Below, in pieces: positions 52,692 through 62,224 of a stretch of DNA of 64,000 bases; position 1 is the first letter of the stretch; each line of letters begins with the position of its first letter. Location of the stretch: contig NC_083673.1 of NCBI RefSeq assembly GCF_030384665.1, positions 2,799,501 through 2,863,500 of the forward strand, in the 5' to 3' direction. This DNA is from Lodderomyces elongisporus. Lineage: Eukaryota > Ascomycota > Pichiomycetes > Serinales > Debaryomycetaceae. The position numbers and the translations under genes were made by a program. Under the pieces are notes generated by a model, which was given only the letters and a program-made list of their open reading frames with translations, had not been told where the DNA came from and ran no database searches.

Positions 52692-54497
52692 ATGCCACCA
52701 CCCCAACATCACTTTGTATCACAGCCGTTGCCACAACTGGTGACGAACTGGCTATACAATGTGATCCAGCCGCTGTACAAACATAAAGAGATTGTCTACC
52801 AGCATGTTTACCAGTTCCTACAAGCCCACTTGAAAAAAAATCTCGATTTTCGAATTAGAACCAAAGTCTATACTAGCGAGAAAACTGGAAGGCCTGACTT
52901 ACTCATTAACTTGTTTGGAACAATAATAGTTAATGATGTAATTGGCGTCCCCATTGAAATATGGGTGCCTTTCACATACCCTTACGGAGAAGAAGATGGT
53001 GCGCCATTTGTTTACATTGTTCCCGAGCATTCAAAACTGTGGTTCTTGAGAGCAAACAACAATGTGGATTCACAAGGACGATTCTACCATCCTTATTTAT
53101 CCAATTGGCACAGCAGAGGATATAGCGGGGATAACACCTCCAGTACACCAAGTTTACTAAATTTGCTTGATACAGTGATATACCCCAGTATTTTGGAGGA
53201 CCCTCCAATTACAAACCTGCCCCCAACAACATTTGCTTCACAAGAGAACTATCAAACCTGTTCCTTGCCTCCATTACCTCCATTACCTCCAAAGCCACCA
53301 AAACTACCAAAACTACCAGAACTGACAAGACTGACAAGACTGATAAATCTGATAAATCTGACAAAAGTTAGTCATCAAAATGGTGGATTTAATCAAAGCT
53401 TTGGTGATCCAAATCTACTGCAGTTTGCCGCATCTTCTTTATCTGCTGGTTCTTCTCCCTCTCGTTTAACCTCGCCATTGCCTGCATTATCTTCACCCTC
53501 AATTATCAGACAATCAACAGGACCTCCGCTTCCAGCAAAACCTCCAAAAGTTATTTCCCCTACAACTGCTTCTCCTCAAATTATGTCACCACAATCCAGT
53601 GGGATTAATGGTGCTAAGCACCCCATACCTTCGCGGTATCTGGCGCCACTACCGCCTCCACAATCACCCCCACTTAATATTAATAATAATAATAATAATA
53701 ATAATAGTAATAGTAATATTAATAATGATACACACATCAAACAGTACACAGACATGGACACAACGCTACACCTGCAACAGCTGCATTACCCGTTGAAGAG
53801 CTCAAATAATCGAAACGACTCGCGTGTCTCTGAAATGATGCAGCATCTTTCAATTGAGAACCAAAGAACTGGTTTACTGCTGATGCGACAGATTAACGCC
53901 TCAGAAATTGACATTATAGATGATGTTGAGCAATCGGCCAAAGTAAATGATGAAAGGAAGGCAAGTCTAGATCGCCTTTCTACTTTAATTAATGACTGCT
54001 TCCAAAATGAGCCATTGCTCAAGGACATTGCGTACGCAAATGAAAACGTACGAAAAGCCAACGCGCTAGCTACACAACTACATCATCATTACCTGCAGGC
54101 AATAGAGAATTCGAAAAACCTTGATGGGCATATTGACTATTTGTCTGCGCAACTGGCCAGCCTACAAAGTCTCAATGCAGAATTAACAGAACTTAACCAA
54201 AGAAATAACACATTGGAAACTAGTGTATGCGTAAAGCCTGGTATAGAAATACCGTTGGACGACATAATCATTCCTGACCTGGTCTTGGTCAAACAGCTAT
54301 ATGATGTTGTGCTGGAAATCAAATCCATAAAGGATACCATGAATTTAATGTCAGGTAATTTCCATGGATGTGGCGAGATCATCAACGACAAAAATATGGA
54401 TGCTTGTGTGAAAATCATGAGGAATTTGGGAAGAGACTTGTTTTGGTTGGAGTTGACCAAAAATGAAATAGCCAACATCATGAAATTACAAAAGTAG
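52692..54497 (+). CDS. STP22: ESCRT-I subunit Vps23 (TSG101 homologue)
   Basis: Vps23 binds ubiquitinated cargo at endosomes for multivesicular-body sorting. It also acts in the Rim101 pH pathway in fungi. The 601-residue protein has an N-terminal UEV domain (about 1-150): VTNWLYNVIQP at 17-27, TKVYTSEKTGRPDLLINLFG at about 56-75 and IEIWVPFTYPYGEEDGAPFV at about 87-106; the cysteine of active E2s is missing, as expected. A Pro-rich linker (about 185-345), coiled coil (about 400-500) and C-terminal steadiness box (about 520-601, ending GRDLFWLELTKNEIANIMKLQK region) follow. CTG occurs five times every third codon at residues 211-223, where Leu would give a hydrophobic run but Ser gives STRSTRSINSIN, fitting a polar linker. 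Confidence 0.9.
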   Translation: MPPPQHHFVSQPLPQLVTNWLYNVIQPLYKHKEIVYQHVYQFLQAHLKKNLDFRIRTKVYTSEKTGRPDLLINLFGTIIVNDVIGVPIEIWVPFTYPYGEEDGAPFVYIVPEHSKLWFLRANNNVDSQGRFYHPYLSNWHSRGYSGDNTSSTPSLLNLLDTVIYPSILEDPPITNLPPTTFASQENYQTCSLPPLPPLPPKPPKLPKLPELTRLTRLINLINLTKVSHQNGGFNQSFGDPNLLQFAASSLSAGSSPSRLTSPLPALSSPSIIRQSTGPPLPAKPPKVISPTTASPQIMSPQSSGINGAKHPIPSRYLAPLPPPQSPPLNINNNNNNNNSNSNINNDTHIKQYTDMDTTLHLQQLHYPLKSSNNRNDSRVSEMMQHLSIENQRTGLLLMRQINASEIDIIDDVEQSAKVNDERKASLDRLSTLINDCFQNEPLLKDIAYANENVRKANALATQLHHHYLQAIENSKNLDGHIDYLSAQLASLQSLNAELTELNQRNNTLETSVCVKPGIEIPLDDIIIPDLVLVKQLYDVVLEIKSIKDTMNLMSGNFHGCGEIINDKNMDACVKIMRNLGRDLFWLELTKNEIANIMKLQK

Positions 54498-54777
54498 TAT
54501 TAATACGTACAAGTGTAGAATTTATAATGATTTATATATTAAGTCATGTGCTATTGTATTAATAAAACCCCTAATTTACGTTTAACGTAATTAACTACCC
54601 GTTTAGGAAGTCTACAATCCTCTCGTTCTTTCTGTTTGTTTTTTTGACCTCTTCCTTTTTATCTTTTTCAGCTTTTGTTTCTTCTTTTGTTGTCAGTGCA
54701 CTAACAAGTAATGACAGAAAAATAAATACAAAAAATAAATAAATAAATAAAAGAGAGGGAAGAAGGAAGAGACAAAG

Positions 54778-54780
<3 letters not shown>

Positions 54781-54816
<36 letters not shown>
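54781..54816 (+). repeat. Poly-A run of 36
   Basis: Thirty-six consecutive A, about 130 bases upstream of the CBF5 ATG. Such tracts exclude nucleosomes at yeast promoters. Confidence 0.9.
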
Positions 54817-54818
<2 letters not shown>

Positions 54819-54843
54819 AAAGAGAGAAGAAAATCTGAAGAAA

Positions 54844-54851
54844 GCTCATCT
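54844..54851 (-). promoter_or_regulatory. PAC-like element (GATGAGC)
   Basis: On the minus strand AGATGAGC, 93-100 bases upstream of CBF5. PAC/RRPE motifs mark ribosome-biogenesis genes; the match is to the core only. Confidence 0.45.
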
Positions 54852-54943
54852 GAATAACCCAATAAAACTGAAATTTATCAGCTAGTAGGAAAGATTATCG
54901 TCTAGACATCAACTCCCACTTCAAGTTAACAAGAACAAAGGAG

Positions 54944-56374
54944 ATGTCAAAAGAAGATTTTCAAATTAAACCAGAGGCTGTTACTCCAGCCAACAATACC
55001 TCAGACTGGCCTCTTTTGTTGAAAAATTATGACAAATTGCTTGTCAGGTCTGGACACTATACCCCCATCCCAGCGGGTTCATCACCAAACAACAGAGACC
55101 TTAAATCATACGTCTCATCTGGTGTTATTAATTTGGACAAACCTTCTAATCCATCATCACACGAAGTTGTGGCCTGGATCAAGAGGATTTTGAGAGTTGA
55201 AAAGACTGGTCACTCTGGTACTTTGGACCCTAAAGTCACCGGTTGTTTAATTGTTTGTATTGATCGTGCTACTAGATTGGTCAAGTCACAACAAGGTGCA
55301 GGTAAAGAGTATGTTTGTATAGTCAGATTGCATGACCAATTAGAAGAACCAAAGGAGTTGAACAGGGCATTGGAAAATTTGACTGGTGCTTTGTTCCAAA
55401 GACCTCCATTGATCTCTGCAGTCAAGAGACAGCTAAGAGTTAGAACTGTTTACGACTCGAAATTGATTGAATTTGACAACAAGAGAGGTCTCGGTGTATT
55501 TTGGGCTTCTTGTGAAGCGGGTACCTATATGAGAACCTTGTGTGTTCACTTGGGTATGTTATTGGGTGTAGGTGGTCACATGCAAGAGTTGCGTCGTGTG
55601 CGTTCAGGAGCAATGAGTGAGTCTGACAACCTCGTTACTTTGCACGATGTTTTGGATGCTCAATACGTTTATGACAACACTAGGGATGAATCATACTTGA
55701 GAAAAATTATCCAACCTTTGGAAACCTTGTTGGTTGGTTACAAGAGACTTGTGGTGAAGGATTCCGCCGTAAACTCGGTTTGTTATGGTGCTAAATTGAT
55801 GTTGCCAGGTTTGTTGAGATACGAGAGTGGTATTGAGTTGTACGACGAGGTTGTATTGATCACAACTAAAGGTGAAGCAATTGCTATTGGTATCGCACAA
55901 ATGACCACCGTTGATTTACAAAGCTGTGACCATGGGGTTGTTGCTAAAGTCAAGAGATGTATTATGGAAAGAGACACATACCCAAGAAGATGGGGTTTGG
56001 GACCAGTTGCTCAAAAGAAGAAACAATTGAAAGCTGATGGCAAATTGGACAAATATGGTAGAGTTAACGACGAAACTCCAGAGACATGGAAGAAGGAGTA
56101 CAAGGATCTCGATGAAGCTCCAGCTCCTGCAATTCCTGAGTCCAAATTAGTTGCTCCAGCTCCACAATTGCCAAAGAAGACATTGATCGAAGAAGTCGAA
56201 GTCAGTACAGTTGAAGTAGATGGCGACAAGAAGGAAAAGAAAGAAAAGAAGGACAAAAAGGACAAAAAAGATAAAAAGGATAAAAAAGACAAGAAGGAAA
56301 AGAAGAGAAAAGCTGAAGATGATGAAGGCGAAAGTAGCAAGAGTGAGAAAAAGAAAAAGTCAAAGAAAGATTGA
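54944..56374 (+). CDS. CBF5: H/ACA snoRNP pseudouridine synthase (dyskerin)
   Basis: Cbf5 isomerises uridines in rRNA guided by H/ACA snoRNAs and is needed for rRNA processing. The 476-residue protein shows the dyskerin N-terminus (about 1-50), [15 protein letters not shown] at about 62-76, catalytic Asp95 in [11 protein letters not shown], the [18 protein letters not shown] block at about 153-170, [10 protein letters not shown] at about 188-197, and a PUA domain from about 265 ([22 protein letters not shown]). The C-terminal 50 residues carry a KKE/KKD repeat (about 427-455), the lysine-rich tail typical of yeast Cbf5. Codon use is TTG-biased, indicating strong expression. The ATG at 54944 gives the family start. 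Confidence 0.95.
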   Translation: MSKEDFQIKPEAVTPANNTSDWPLLLKNYDKLLVRSGHYTPIPAGSSPNNRDLKSYVSSGVINLDKPSNPSSHEVVAWIKRILRVEKTGHSGTLDPKVTGCLIVCIDRATRLVKSQQGAGKEYVCIVRLHDQLEEPKELNRALENLTGALFQRPPLISAVKRQLRVRTVYDSKLIEFDNKRGLGVFWASCEAGTYMRTLCVHLGMLLGVGGHMQELRRVRSGAMSESDNLVTLHDVLDAQYVYDNTRDESYLRKIIQPLETLLVGYKRLVVKDSAVNSVCYGAKLMLPGLLRYESGIELYDEVVLITTKGEAIAIGIAQMTTVDLQSCDHGVVAKVKRCIMERDTYPRRWGLGPVAQKKKQLKADGKLDKYGRVNDETPETWKKEYKDLDEAPAPAIPESKLVAPAPQLPKKTLIEEVEVSTVEVDGDKKEKKEKKDKKDKKDKKDKKDKKEKKRKAEDDEGESSKSEKKKKSKKD

Positions 56375-56492
56375 GCCTTGAGTAATAGATAGATTCTATA
56401 CTAAATTTGTTGATGTAAAATAATTTCACACCTGTTCTAATAAAAAATGAGATAAAATAAGATAAAAATAGGGAGAGAAAAAGAAAAGCATT

Positions 56493-59400
56493 TTATGCAC
56501 GTATATTGCCTTGATTGGCCTGCTTTGCTGATTTTATCTGTTTAGCTTGTTCTGTGCGTTCAGTGTATCTTCTCTTTGATTTCTCCACAAGCAGCTTGAA
56601 AAAAGGATCTTTCACCACATTTTTTCGTAAATATTCATACCGATGTGATAAAAGCTTGGATAGCCTATCAATCAGTAATTGAGTCGTTTCAGCTTTATAA
56701 TGTTCTCCGTTTTGCATCATAATCACATGGATACTGCGAAGGAGAAATACACGACAACTATCAGCAGTTTCAGATTTTGAAAAAGATTGTGAAATAGAAG
56801 AGGTTTCATTAGCGCCAACGTTGTTTTTGGTGCTGGTGCTGGTACTGGTGCTGGTACCGATGGTGGTGGTAACGGAACTTGGAGATGATTCCGATTGTTG
56901 TAAATTCTCGTCATTCTCTTCTATGACCTTGGTTTGCGATGGTGGAAGGACTCTCATACCTTCGTGTAAAATCGTTTCTTGATCTACTGAAGCAACCATT
57001 TCCGTTGCTAACGCAAAAGTTATTAAGAAATAAATGAAATAGAACGCACTTTTGTGTGAAATTGCAGTAAGCATCTTTCTCAATTCATTCGACGGAATAA
57101 TGTTGCTCGTGTCTTGTAAAATGCACAAAATGAGGTCAGTAGTCATCAATGCAAGGGTATTGGTCATCATAAAGTTTGCTTGGAACATGTCAGAGCTTTT
57201 GCCTTTGCCTTTACTGCCGCCTTTTGCCAATTCTATTTCGTCTGCGATACTATTTCTCAATCCAATAAGTTTATCGCAAAATGTCCGTAGCTGTTTATCG
57301 CCCTGTCTCATGATATCGGCGACTTCGTACTCCAACAAAATAACCAAATGCAAACTTGAATACAAGTACAACTCGTTAAATTTACCTTGTGGCATAAATG
57401 ACTCACAACCTACCCCACAACGCATTTGTTGCAATGCTTGTTTCTCGTCTTCCAAACATACGTCTCTCGTAAGGTTTCGAACTTTAACGAAATGATACTT
57501 AGCGGCTTGGATATCGCCCTTTTTCAAATACCAGAGAGCTTGCAAATAATACACAAGTGGGTGCTGCACTTTTAAACAAGTGTGTTCCATTTTTGACTCT
57601 AAAGCATTTCTAGCAACCGTTGTAAACTCATTTAAACAAGTTGCATCCCAATTATCGACAACAAAAGCATGATATTGAAGATAGTATCGTATGATAAATT
57701 TAAAGTACCTGACTTTCACGTACTGTTCCTTAAGGGTTTGAACTGTAAAAGATGGGTTTCTGTTACTCTTCAAGTCTTCTTTAACACGCTCTAATTGTCG
57801 AGTTGCTCTATGAAAATTCTTTTCAGCGTAGTCCCGCTTATGGCCAATGAACATTAATCCGTTGATAAAATAAGCCACAGCTAGTAAATCATTTACTCTA
57901 AGCCAAGGAACAATAAACTTAAATCCAGAGTTAAAGTTGGAATTAAAGTTTGTCTCGTCTCGTTCAGTTATATTTAGCTCAATGTCTCCATCTGGATGCC
58001 AGTTTCTCCATTTCAATGCATCGGATCTGTTCTTCAAGTCGTACAACTTAGACATAACTTTTGTTGCACCATAATAATCATTAGTACACATAACAGCTAA
58101 AAGTTTATTTAAAAGAAAAAGTGCATGCAAGGGGCTATTTGGTTCAAAATTGTATTTGATATTAGTCAAGACCATAATCGCATTTTTTGGGTCACCTCTG
58201 TACGTTAAAAGTCCTGCAAGGTAAATAGAAGCAACGGTATATAAAATAGGATGCATTTTGTTTTGCCTCTTGAGCATCCTTTGCAAATTCACCAAGGCAA
58301 TGGAGTAATCGGTTGCCAATAAATAATGAATTCGCATCAATAACAAGCAATCGACAAATTCTTGTTTTCCCCTTGTCTCATACAAGTTTGTGATCTCTGC
58401 TAAGTAGTCGAGAGCACTTGCCGTGCCACCTGTTTTCACAATAATCAGTATTAGGAGCAACTGACAATAAAACTCGTACTTGATCATGGATGGTCCTTGG
58501 CTTCGACATATTTGAATAGCCTTGTTTGCATATTCTTGTGCCTTGTCAAAATTTTCCGTTTCCTCTGAGTAAATCCATGCGAGACTATAAATTGCAGACA
58601 CTTTTTGAAAATCAGTCATTGAACGGTTGTATTTTTTCAACACAAGTAATAGGCATCTAATAGCCGCCTTGATTAGTTTCCAATAATTTTCAAGGTTGAT
58701 CTTTTCGTGATAGTAAGCTAAGTGTTCATGGGCAGCGTGTATAAACTTGGTTGATTCTTGTAGAAAATAAGAGACTTTCAATTCATCCGTTGATTTGCCA
58801 GTGGCAAGCATATATTCTACGGTTGCTGAGCTGTATGAATCATTATTCGACTTTTTCCGTGTTCGACCTTTTACATTATTGGAAGATCCTGGTCCTTTGA
58901 TAAACTTGTGCGTACTTGATTCCGTGCGTAAGTCATTGTTTACCTCTGTGGCCAATCTGGTGCTCTGCTCTAAACCACTAGTTTGTTTCTTCCGCATTGA
59001 TGTATACTCCTTAGCATGAGATGGTGGTGTCTCAATTTCCACCAACCTTTGGTTTTTGAATAAAGCAGGTTTAGATTGTTTAAATGTATTATGCATTTTA
59101 TCCCTTTCAGAATGACTCGACTTGTTACTTGGTAATCTTTGTAGACTAGACATTGATCTTTTCATCTTAGAAACGGATAAATGTTTTCTAGAGTCGGTCT
59201 CATCCTGTTTAGTAGTGAATGTTTGCAAGTTACTATGATATGACGTAGTGTTTGAATTATTACTTTGGTTACCGCCATGAGTATTAAGTTTATTTCCGTT
59301 TTGTTTCATATGATCTGCTAAATGAATTTTTTGACGCTTACTCGCAGGTCCTGCCTCGGAAATAGAGGAATGTTTCCGTATGCGTAACAGTTCATTCTTA

Positions 59401-59855
59401 TAATAATCACCAAGCGGCTCCACTGGTGGTGGGGGTAGAGGTGGAGGTGGAGGTGGAGGTAAGGAGTCATAAGAAGAGGGAGAAGCAGGAGTTGAATGTA
59501 ACGGTAGCGGTAGTGGTGGTGGTGGTGGTGGTGGTGGTGGAGGTGGTAACAGTGATGATGATGATGTTGTTGTTGTTGATGATGTTGTTGATGATCTAGA
59601 TGGTTTGGATATTGGAAAATTTTGCTGCTGCAAATTCTGGTGCTGTTGAGATTGACCCAGAATTCGATTGAGAAGATCAATAGCCTTTTTTGATCGTTCA
59701 CCCTGTTCACCTTGTTCACCTTGTTCACCCTGTGTCATCTCCATAGTCATATTCGGATCTGTTGCCTTTTCTATATTGCGCAAAGAATTTTCGTTTTCTT
59801 TCAAAGCTATTATATGGGAGTACGTGGAAGCGTTGACACTCTTTTCCCTGGACAT
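56493..59855 (-). CDS. SCC4: Cohesin-loading factor Scc4/Mau2-like, TPR protein
   Basis: The middle and C-terminal 750 residues consist of helical repeats like Mau2/Scc4, which with Scc2 loads cohesin on DNA. Examples: FQKVSAIYSLAWIYSEETEN with the following FDKAQEYANKAIQICRS (about 420-460), DCLLLMRIHYLLATDYSIAL (about 518-537), and HPLVYYLQALWYLKKGDIQA with the next KYHFVKVRNL. The first 330 residues are low-complexity: GEQGEQGEQ repeat (about 42-51), Gln run and proline tracts of up to 11 P (about 105-155), then basic/Ser-rich sequence. The protein is 1120 residues against about 620 for S. cerevisiae Scc4. Open frame extends to a TTG at 59897; the first ATG is 59855. An ACGCGT box lies 245 bases upstream. 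The family call rests on pattern, not alignment. Confidence 0.6.
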   Translation of the reverse strand: MSREKSVNASTYSHIIALKENENSLRNIEKATDPNMTMEMTQGEQGEQGEQGERSKKAIDLLNRILGQSQQHQNLQQQNFPISKPSRSSTTSSTTTTSSSSLLPPPPPPPPPPPLPLPLHSTPASPSSYDSLPPPPPPPLPPPPVEPLGDYYKNELLRIRKHSSISEAGPASKRQKIHLADHMKQNGNKLNTHGGNQSNNSNTTSYHSNLQTFTTKQDETDSRKHLSVSKMKRSMSSLQRLPSNKSSHSERDKMHNTFKQSKPALFKNQRLVEIETPPSHAKEYTSMRKKQTSGLEQSTRLATEVNNDLRTESSTHKFIKGPGSSNNVKGRTRKKSNNDSYSSATVEYMLATGKSTDELKVSYFLQESTKFIHAAHEHLAYYHEKINLENYWKLIKAAIRCLLLVLKKYNRSMTDFQKVSAIYSLAWIYSEETENFDKAQEYANKAIQICRSQGPSMIKYEFYCQLLLILIIVKTGGTASALDYLAEITNLYETRGKQEFVDCLLLMRIHYLLATDYSIALVNLQRMLKRQNKMHPILYTVASIYLAGLLTYRGDPKNAIMVLTNIKYNFEPNSPLHALFLLNKLLAVMCTNDYYGATKVMSKLYDLKNRSDALKWRNWHPDGDIELNITERDETNFNSNFNSGFKFIVPWLRVNDLLAVAYFINGLMFIGHKRDYAEKNFHRATRQLERVKEDLKSNRNPSFTVQTLKEQYVKVRYFKFIIRYYLQYHAFVVDNWDATCLNEFTTVARNALESKMEHTCLKVQHPLVYYLQALWYLKKGDIQAAKYHFVKVRNLTRDVCLEDEKQALQQMRCGVGCESFMPQGKFNELYLYSSLHLVILLEYEVADIMRQGDKQLRTFCDKLIGLRNSIADEIELAKGGSKGKGKSSDMFQANFMMTNTLALMTTDLILCILQDTSNIIPSNELRKMLTAISHKSAFYFIYFLITFALATEMVASVDQETILHEGMRVLPPSQTKVIEENDENLQQSESSPSSVTTTIGTSTSTSTSTKNNVGANETSSISQSFSKSETADSCRVFLLRSIHVIMMQNGEHYKAETTQLLIDRLSKLLSHRYEYLRKNVVKDPFFKLLVEKSKRRYTERTEQAKQIKSAKQANQGNIRA
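59403..59563 (-). repeat. Intragenic GGTGGT/CCACCA repeats coding poly-proline
   Basis: Two blocks, about 59422-59460 and 59513-59548, encode runs of 7-11 prolines separated by Leu/Pro/Ser sequence, and are in frame with the Scc4-like protein. Confidence 0.85.
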
Positions 59856-60280
59856 TCCTATGACATTAATTATAAAACTATAGATGTACACATTCAAGTT
59901 TATCTCTTCTAAACTTTGTTTTCATTGATGCATAGGTAGGGAGCGGCTATATTTTGTTTGCAAGGGATAGTTATAATTTTTCTTTTTTTTTGTAAAAAAG
60001 GTGGTTGTACTGGTGATTTGAAGACTGCGTGCTACACATACTGATCTAAAACACAAAACTAGAAGAGAAAATAGAAAATAGAAAATAAATAAAACCAAAC
60101 GCGTATGATAGTATATGAAAATATTTATGTATATATATATATATAATAATGTAATGTTACAAAAGTTTGGTACACCCTTACTGTTGTTTTTTTTTTGTAT
60201 AATTTTTTATATTTGTAGATACTTTTTCAATTTTGAGAGAACAAGTAGACAACGGTTGATAAATAAGGTATAGGCAGTGG
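59856..60280. other. Promoter of SCC4-like gene / 3' flank of Uds1-like gene
   Basis: It holds ATG-started short uORF-like frames near 59880-59930 on the minus strand, ACGCGT at 60099-60104, and a TA repeat (about 60128-60146). The interval is 425 bases. Confidence 0.5.
60099..60104 (+). promoter_or_regulatory. ACGCGT MCB-like box upstream of SCC4-like gene
   Basis: A perfect MluI cell-cycle box 245 bases upstream of the ATG at 59855. Cohesin genes in S. cerevisiae are MBF targets at G1/S, so the position is suggestive. Confidence 0.5.
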
Positions 60281-60852
60281 TTATAAAGAGTTGCTTCTGA
60301 GTTGTGCAAGTTCCTCTTCAAGTTTCTTCCTACGCATTCGTTCTGCTGTTAAGTCCAACTCATACTGATCTTGCATTTCATTGACAATCTTTTTAAACTC
60401 TTTTCTCAACAATGCATTGGCAACACCGGATGACGACGACGAAGAGGATGGTGGCGCTGTGGTTGTTGTTGTTGTTGTTGTTGTTGCTGCTGCTGCTTGT
60501 GTACCTCTAGAAGAATCAAATGAATCTCGATTACCATTGTGCACATTGAGTTCATGATCACTTGAGCCCTGTCGAGAGTGTTCCATTGCTGGTCCCAACG
60601 ATCCTCCCGTCACTGGAGACACATTTGTTGATGGTGCTATATAGTTGAACAAAGGTGATGTTGCTGATAGATGGGTCGAGGCACTTGTGCTTGTGTTTGG
60701 AGGGCTTGGCTGTGTTGATATTTTCAATGTGTACAATTCTCTTCTGAGTCGCGAAATCTCTTCATCTTTATCGATGGAAAGATTCAGTGGATATGAGGTC
60801 TCTTGTGTTGTGGTGGTGCTTGTGGTAGTGGTGGTGGTGCTGCTGCTGCTGC

Positions 60853-60883
<31 letters not shown>

Positions 60884-61379
60884 CATGTTATTGTTGTTGC
60901 CAATGATCTTCTTGCCTGTAGATGTTGTTGACGAGTTGCGTTCCGATTCTAAGCGATTGAGTTTCTGTGTAAGTTTAGATAAACTTGTCTTGGACATTTC
61001 CAATTCCTTAGTTAAGAATTGGATTGTGAATTGTAGGTCGTTCATTGCTGTCTTGTATTCGGAAGCAGATTTTATTGGTGATTTTATTGAAGTAGGCGAC
61101 GAAGCCACTGAGGTGAAAAAAAACTGATCATTTTTTGACAAAGAGCTTTCGGTAGTCGATGATGTTGCCGGTGCTTTTAGGACTAATGTATTTATGCATT
61201 GTTCAAGATATGCAGTCAGTGAAGAGCCTTGTTCTGGCTCTGGAGTTGGGAGTGTGATATTATGCTGAGCTGCAACACTGGCAATGTACGCAAAAATAGA
61301 TTCAACCTCTTTTGTAGTTGCACGAGAATGCAATGAGTTAGTCAAGTTACTCCTACTTCCATTGCCATTGCCATTGTCA

Positions 61380-61412
<33 letters not shown>

Positions 61413-62224
61413 ATGTTATTGATGTTGCTGCTGTTGTCAGCTCCATATTTGTATGCCAACTCAAATGGGTCGTTGTTGTCAACGTACAACATCCAGCACG
61501 ACATTATGTGTTGATACAATTTTTTCTGGAGGTTTATTAAATCGTCATTCACGTTATCGAGATTCTGTTGTAGAGACAGCGAGATCTTTAAGGTCCTCTT
61601 GAGAAAAGACGCGTCAATTTCACTGGCACCATTATCACTGTTCTCTCTATCGTCTAGTATTGCTTTTATAAACTGGTGTGTTAGCAGGAGCTTTGACTTG
61701 AGGTACGTTTTGAGCTCGTTTTGCTCTTCAATCTTGGATTTGACATGCTCAAACTCTTCCAAAGTTAATACCGTACCATCATTGTCCATGGTTTCAAGTA
61801 TACTTCTTTCCACGAGTATTTTAAGCGTTACATAGTTGGGCTGCTCGTATTGCGACTTAGCTAACACTGTTTCATCTTCCGTATCTGATGGGGATGTAGA
61901 AGCATTTGAAGACATGAGGCTGGGCATTGTGCTCAAACTTACCGAGGTCGAGCCGCTATCGATTCTTTTTTGTAGTTGGGCATTGAATGGATCCTGGTAT
62001 ACTCTATTGCCCGTTATTTGGTGGTTTGATGTTGATGATGATGTTGCTGTTGATGTTGATGATGATGATGATGTTGATGTTGATGTTGATGATGATGACA
62101 AATTGTGAAGCTGGTCTATTGAAGCCAGGTAATCATTTTTTAACTGGTAATTAAGCAACTCAGCATTTTTCGTTGAGTATTTGGCACCATGTGTTTGCGT
62201 AAATGGAGACTCGGTATTAAACAT
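60281..62224 (-). CDS. Coiled-coil protein with a possible Uds1-type domain
   Basis: A 647-residue protein I cannot name with confidence. Ser/Thr-rich tracts occupy about 43-66 and 95-115. Residues about 130-245 are helical (YVTLKILVERSILETMDNDG followed by an LEEFEHVKSKIEEQNELKTYLKSK segment), resembling the Uds1 (up-regulated-during-septation) domain found in fungal polarity/septation proteins such as S. cerevisiae Epo1. Asn/Ser runs (about 265-300) and a (Asn)n(Ser)n(Thr)n block at about 455-485 follow. A second coiled coil is at about 390-430, and a third at the end (FKKIVNEMQDQYELDLTAER to about 640). There are no membrane segments. The polar linkers suggest a scaffold role, but this is inference. 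Confidence 0.4.
60833..60885 (+). repeat. Intragenic GTTGTT/GCTGCT repeat (minus-strand poly-Asn/Ser)
   Basis: Trinucleotide repeat (GCTGCTGCT then (GTT)n) within the Uds1-like gene, coding Asn and Ser runs on the minus strand. Confidence 0.8.

Larger units (their letters stand above)
54498..54943. other. Region between VPS23 and CBF5, with A36 run and PAC-like motif
   Basis: It holds an (AAAT)n stretch (about 54731-54749) and a run of 36 A (54781-54816), followed by the octamer GCTCATCT (54844-54851), reverse complement AGATGAGC, which fits the PAC (GATGAG) element of ribosome-biogenesis genes. An 84-codon minus-strand frame through the A-run is mostly Phe and not accepted as a gene. Confidence 0.55.

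Noticed and set aside
54595..54849. 84-codon minus-strand ORF with poly-Phe
   Set aside because: The Phe run simply reads the A36 tract; the rest is KKE-rich low complexity with no recognisable family, and it would place a gene in the CBF5 promoter.
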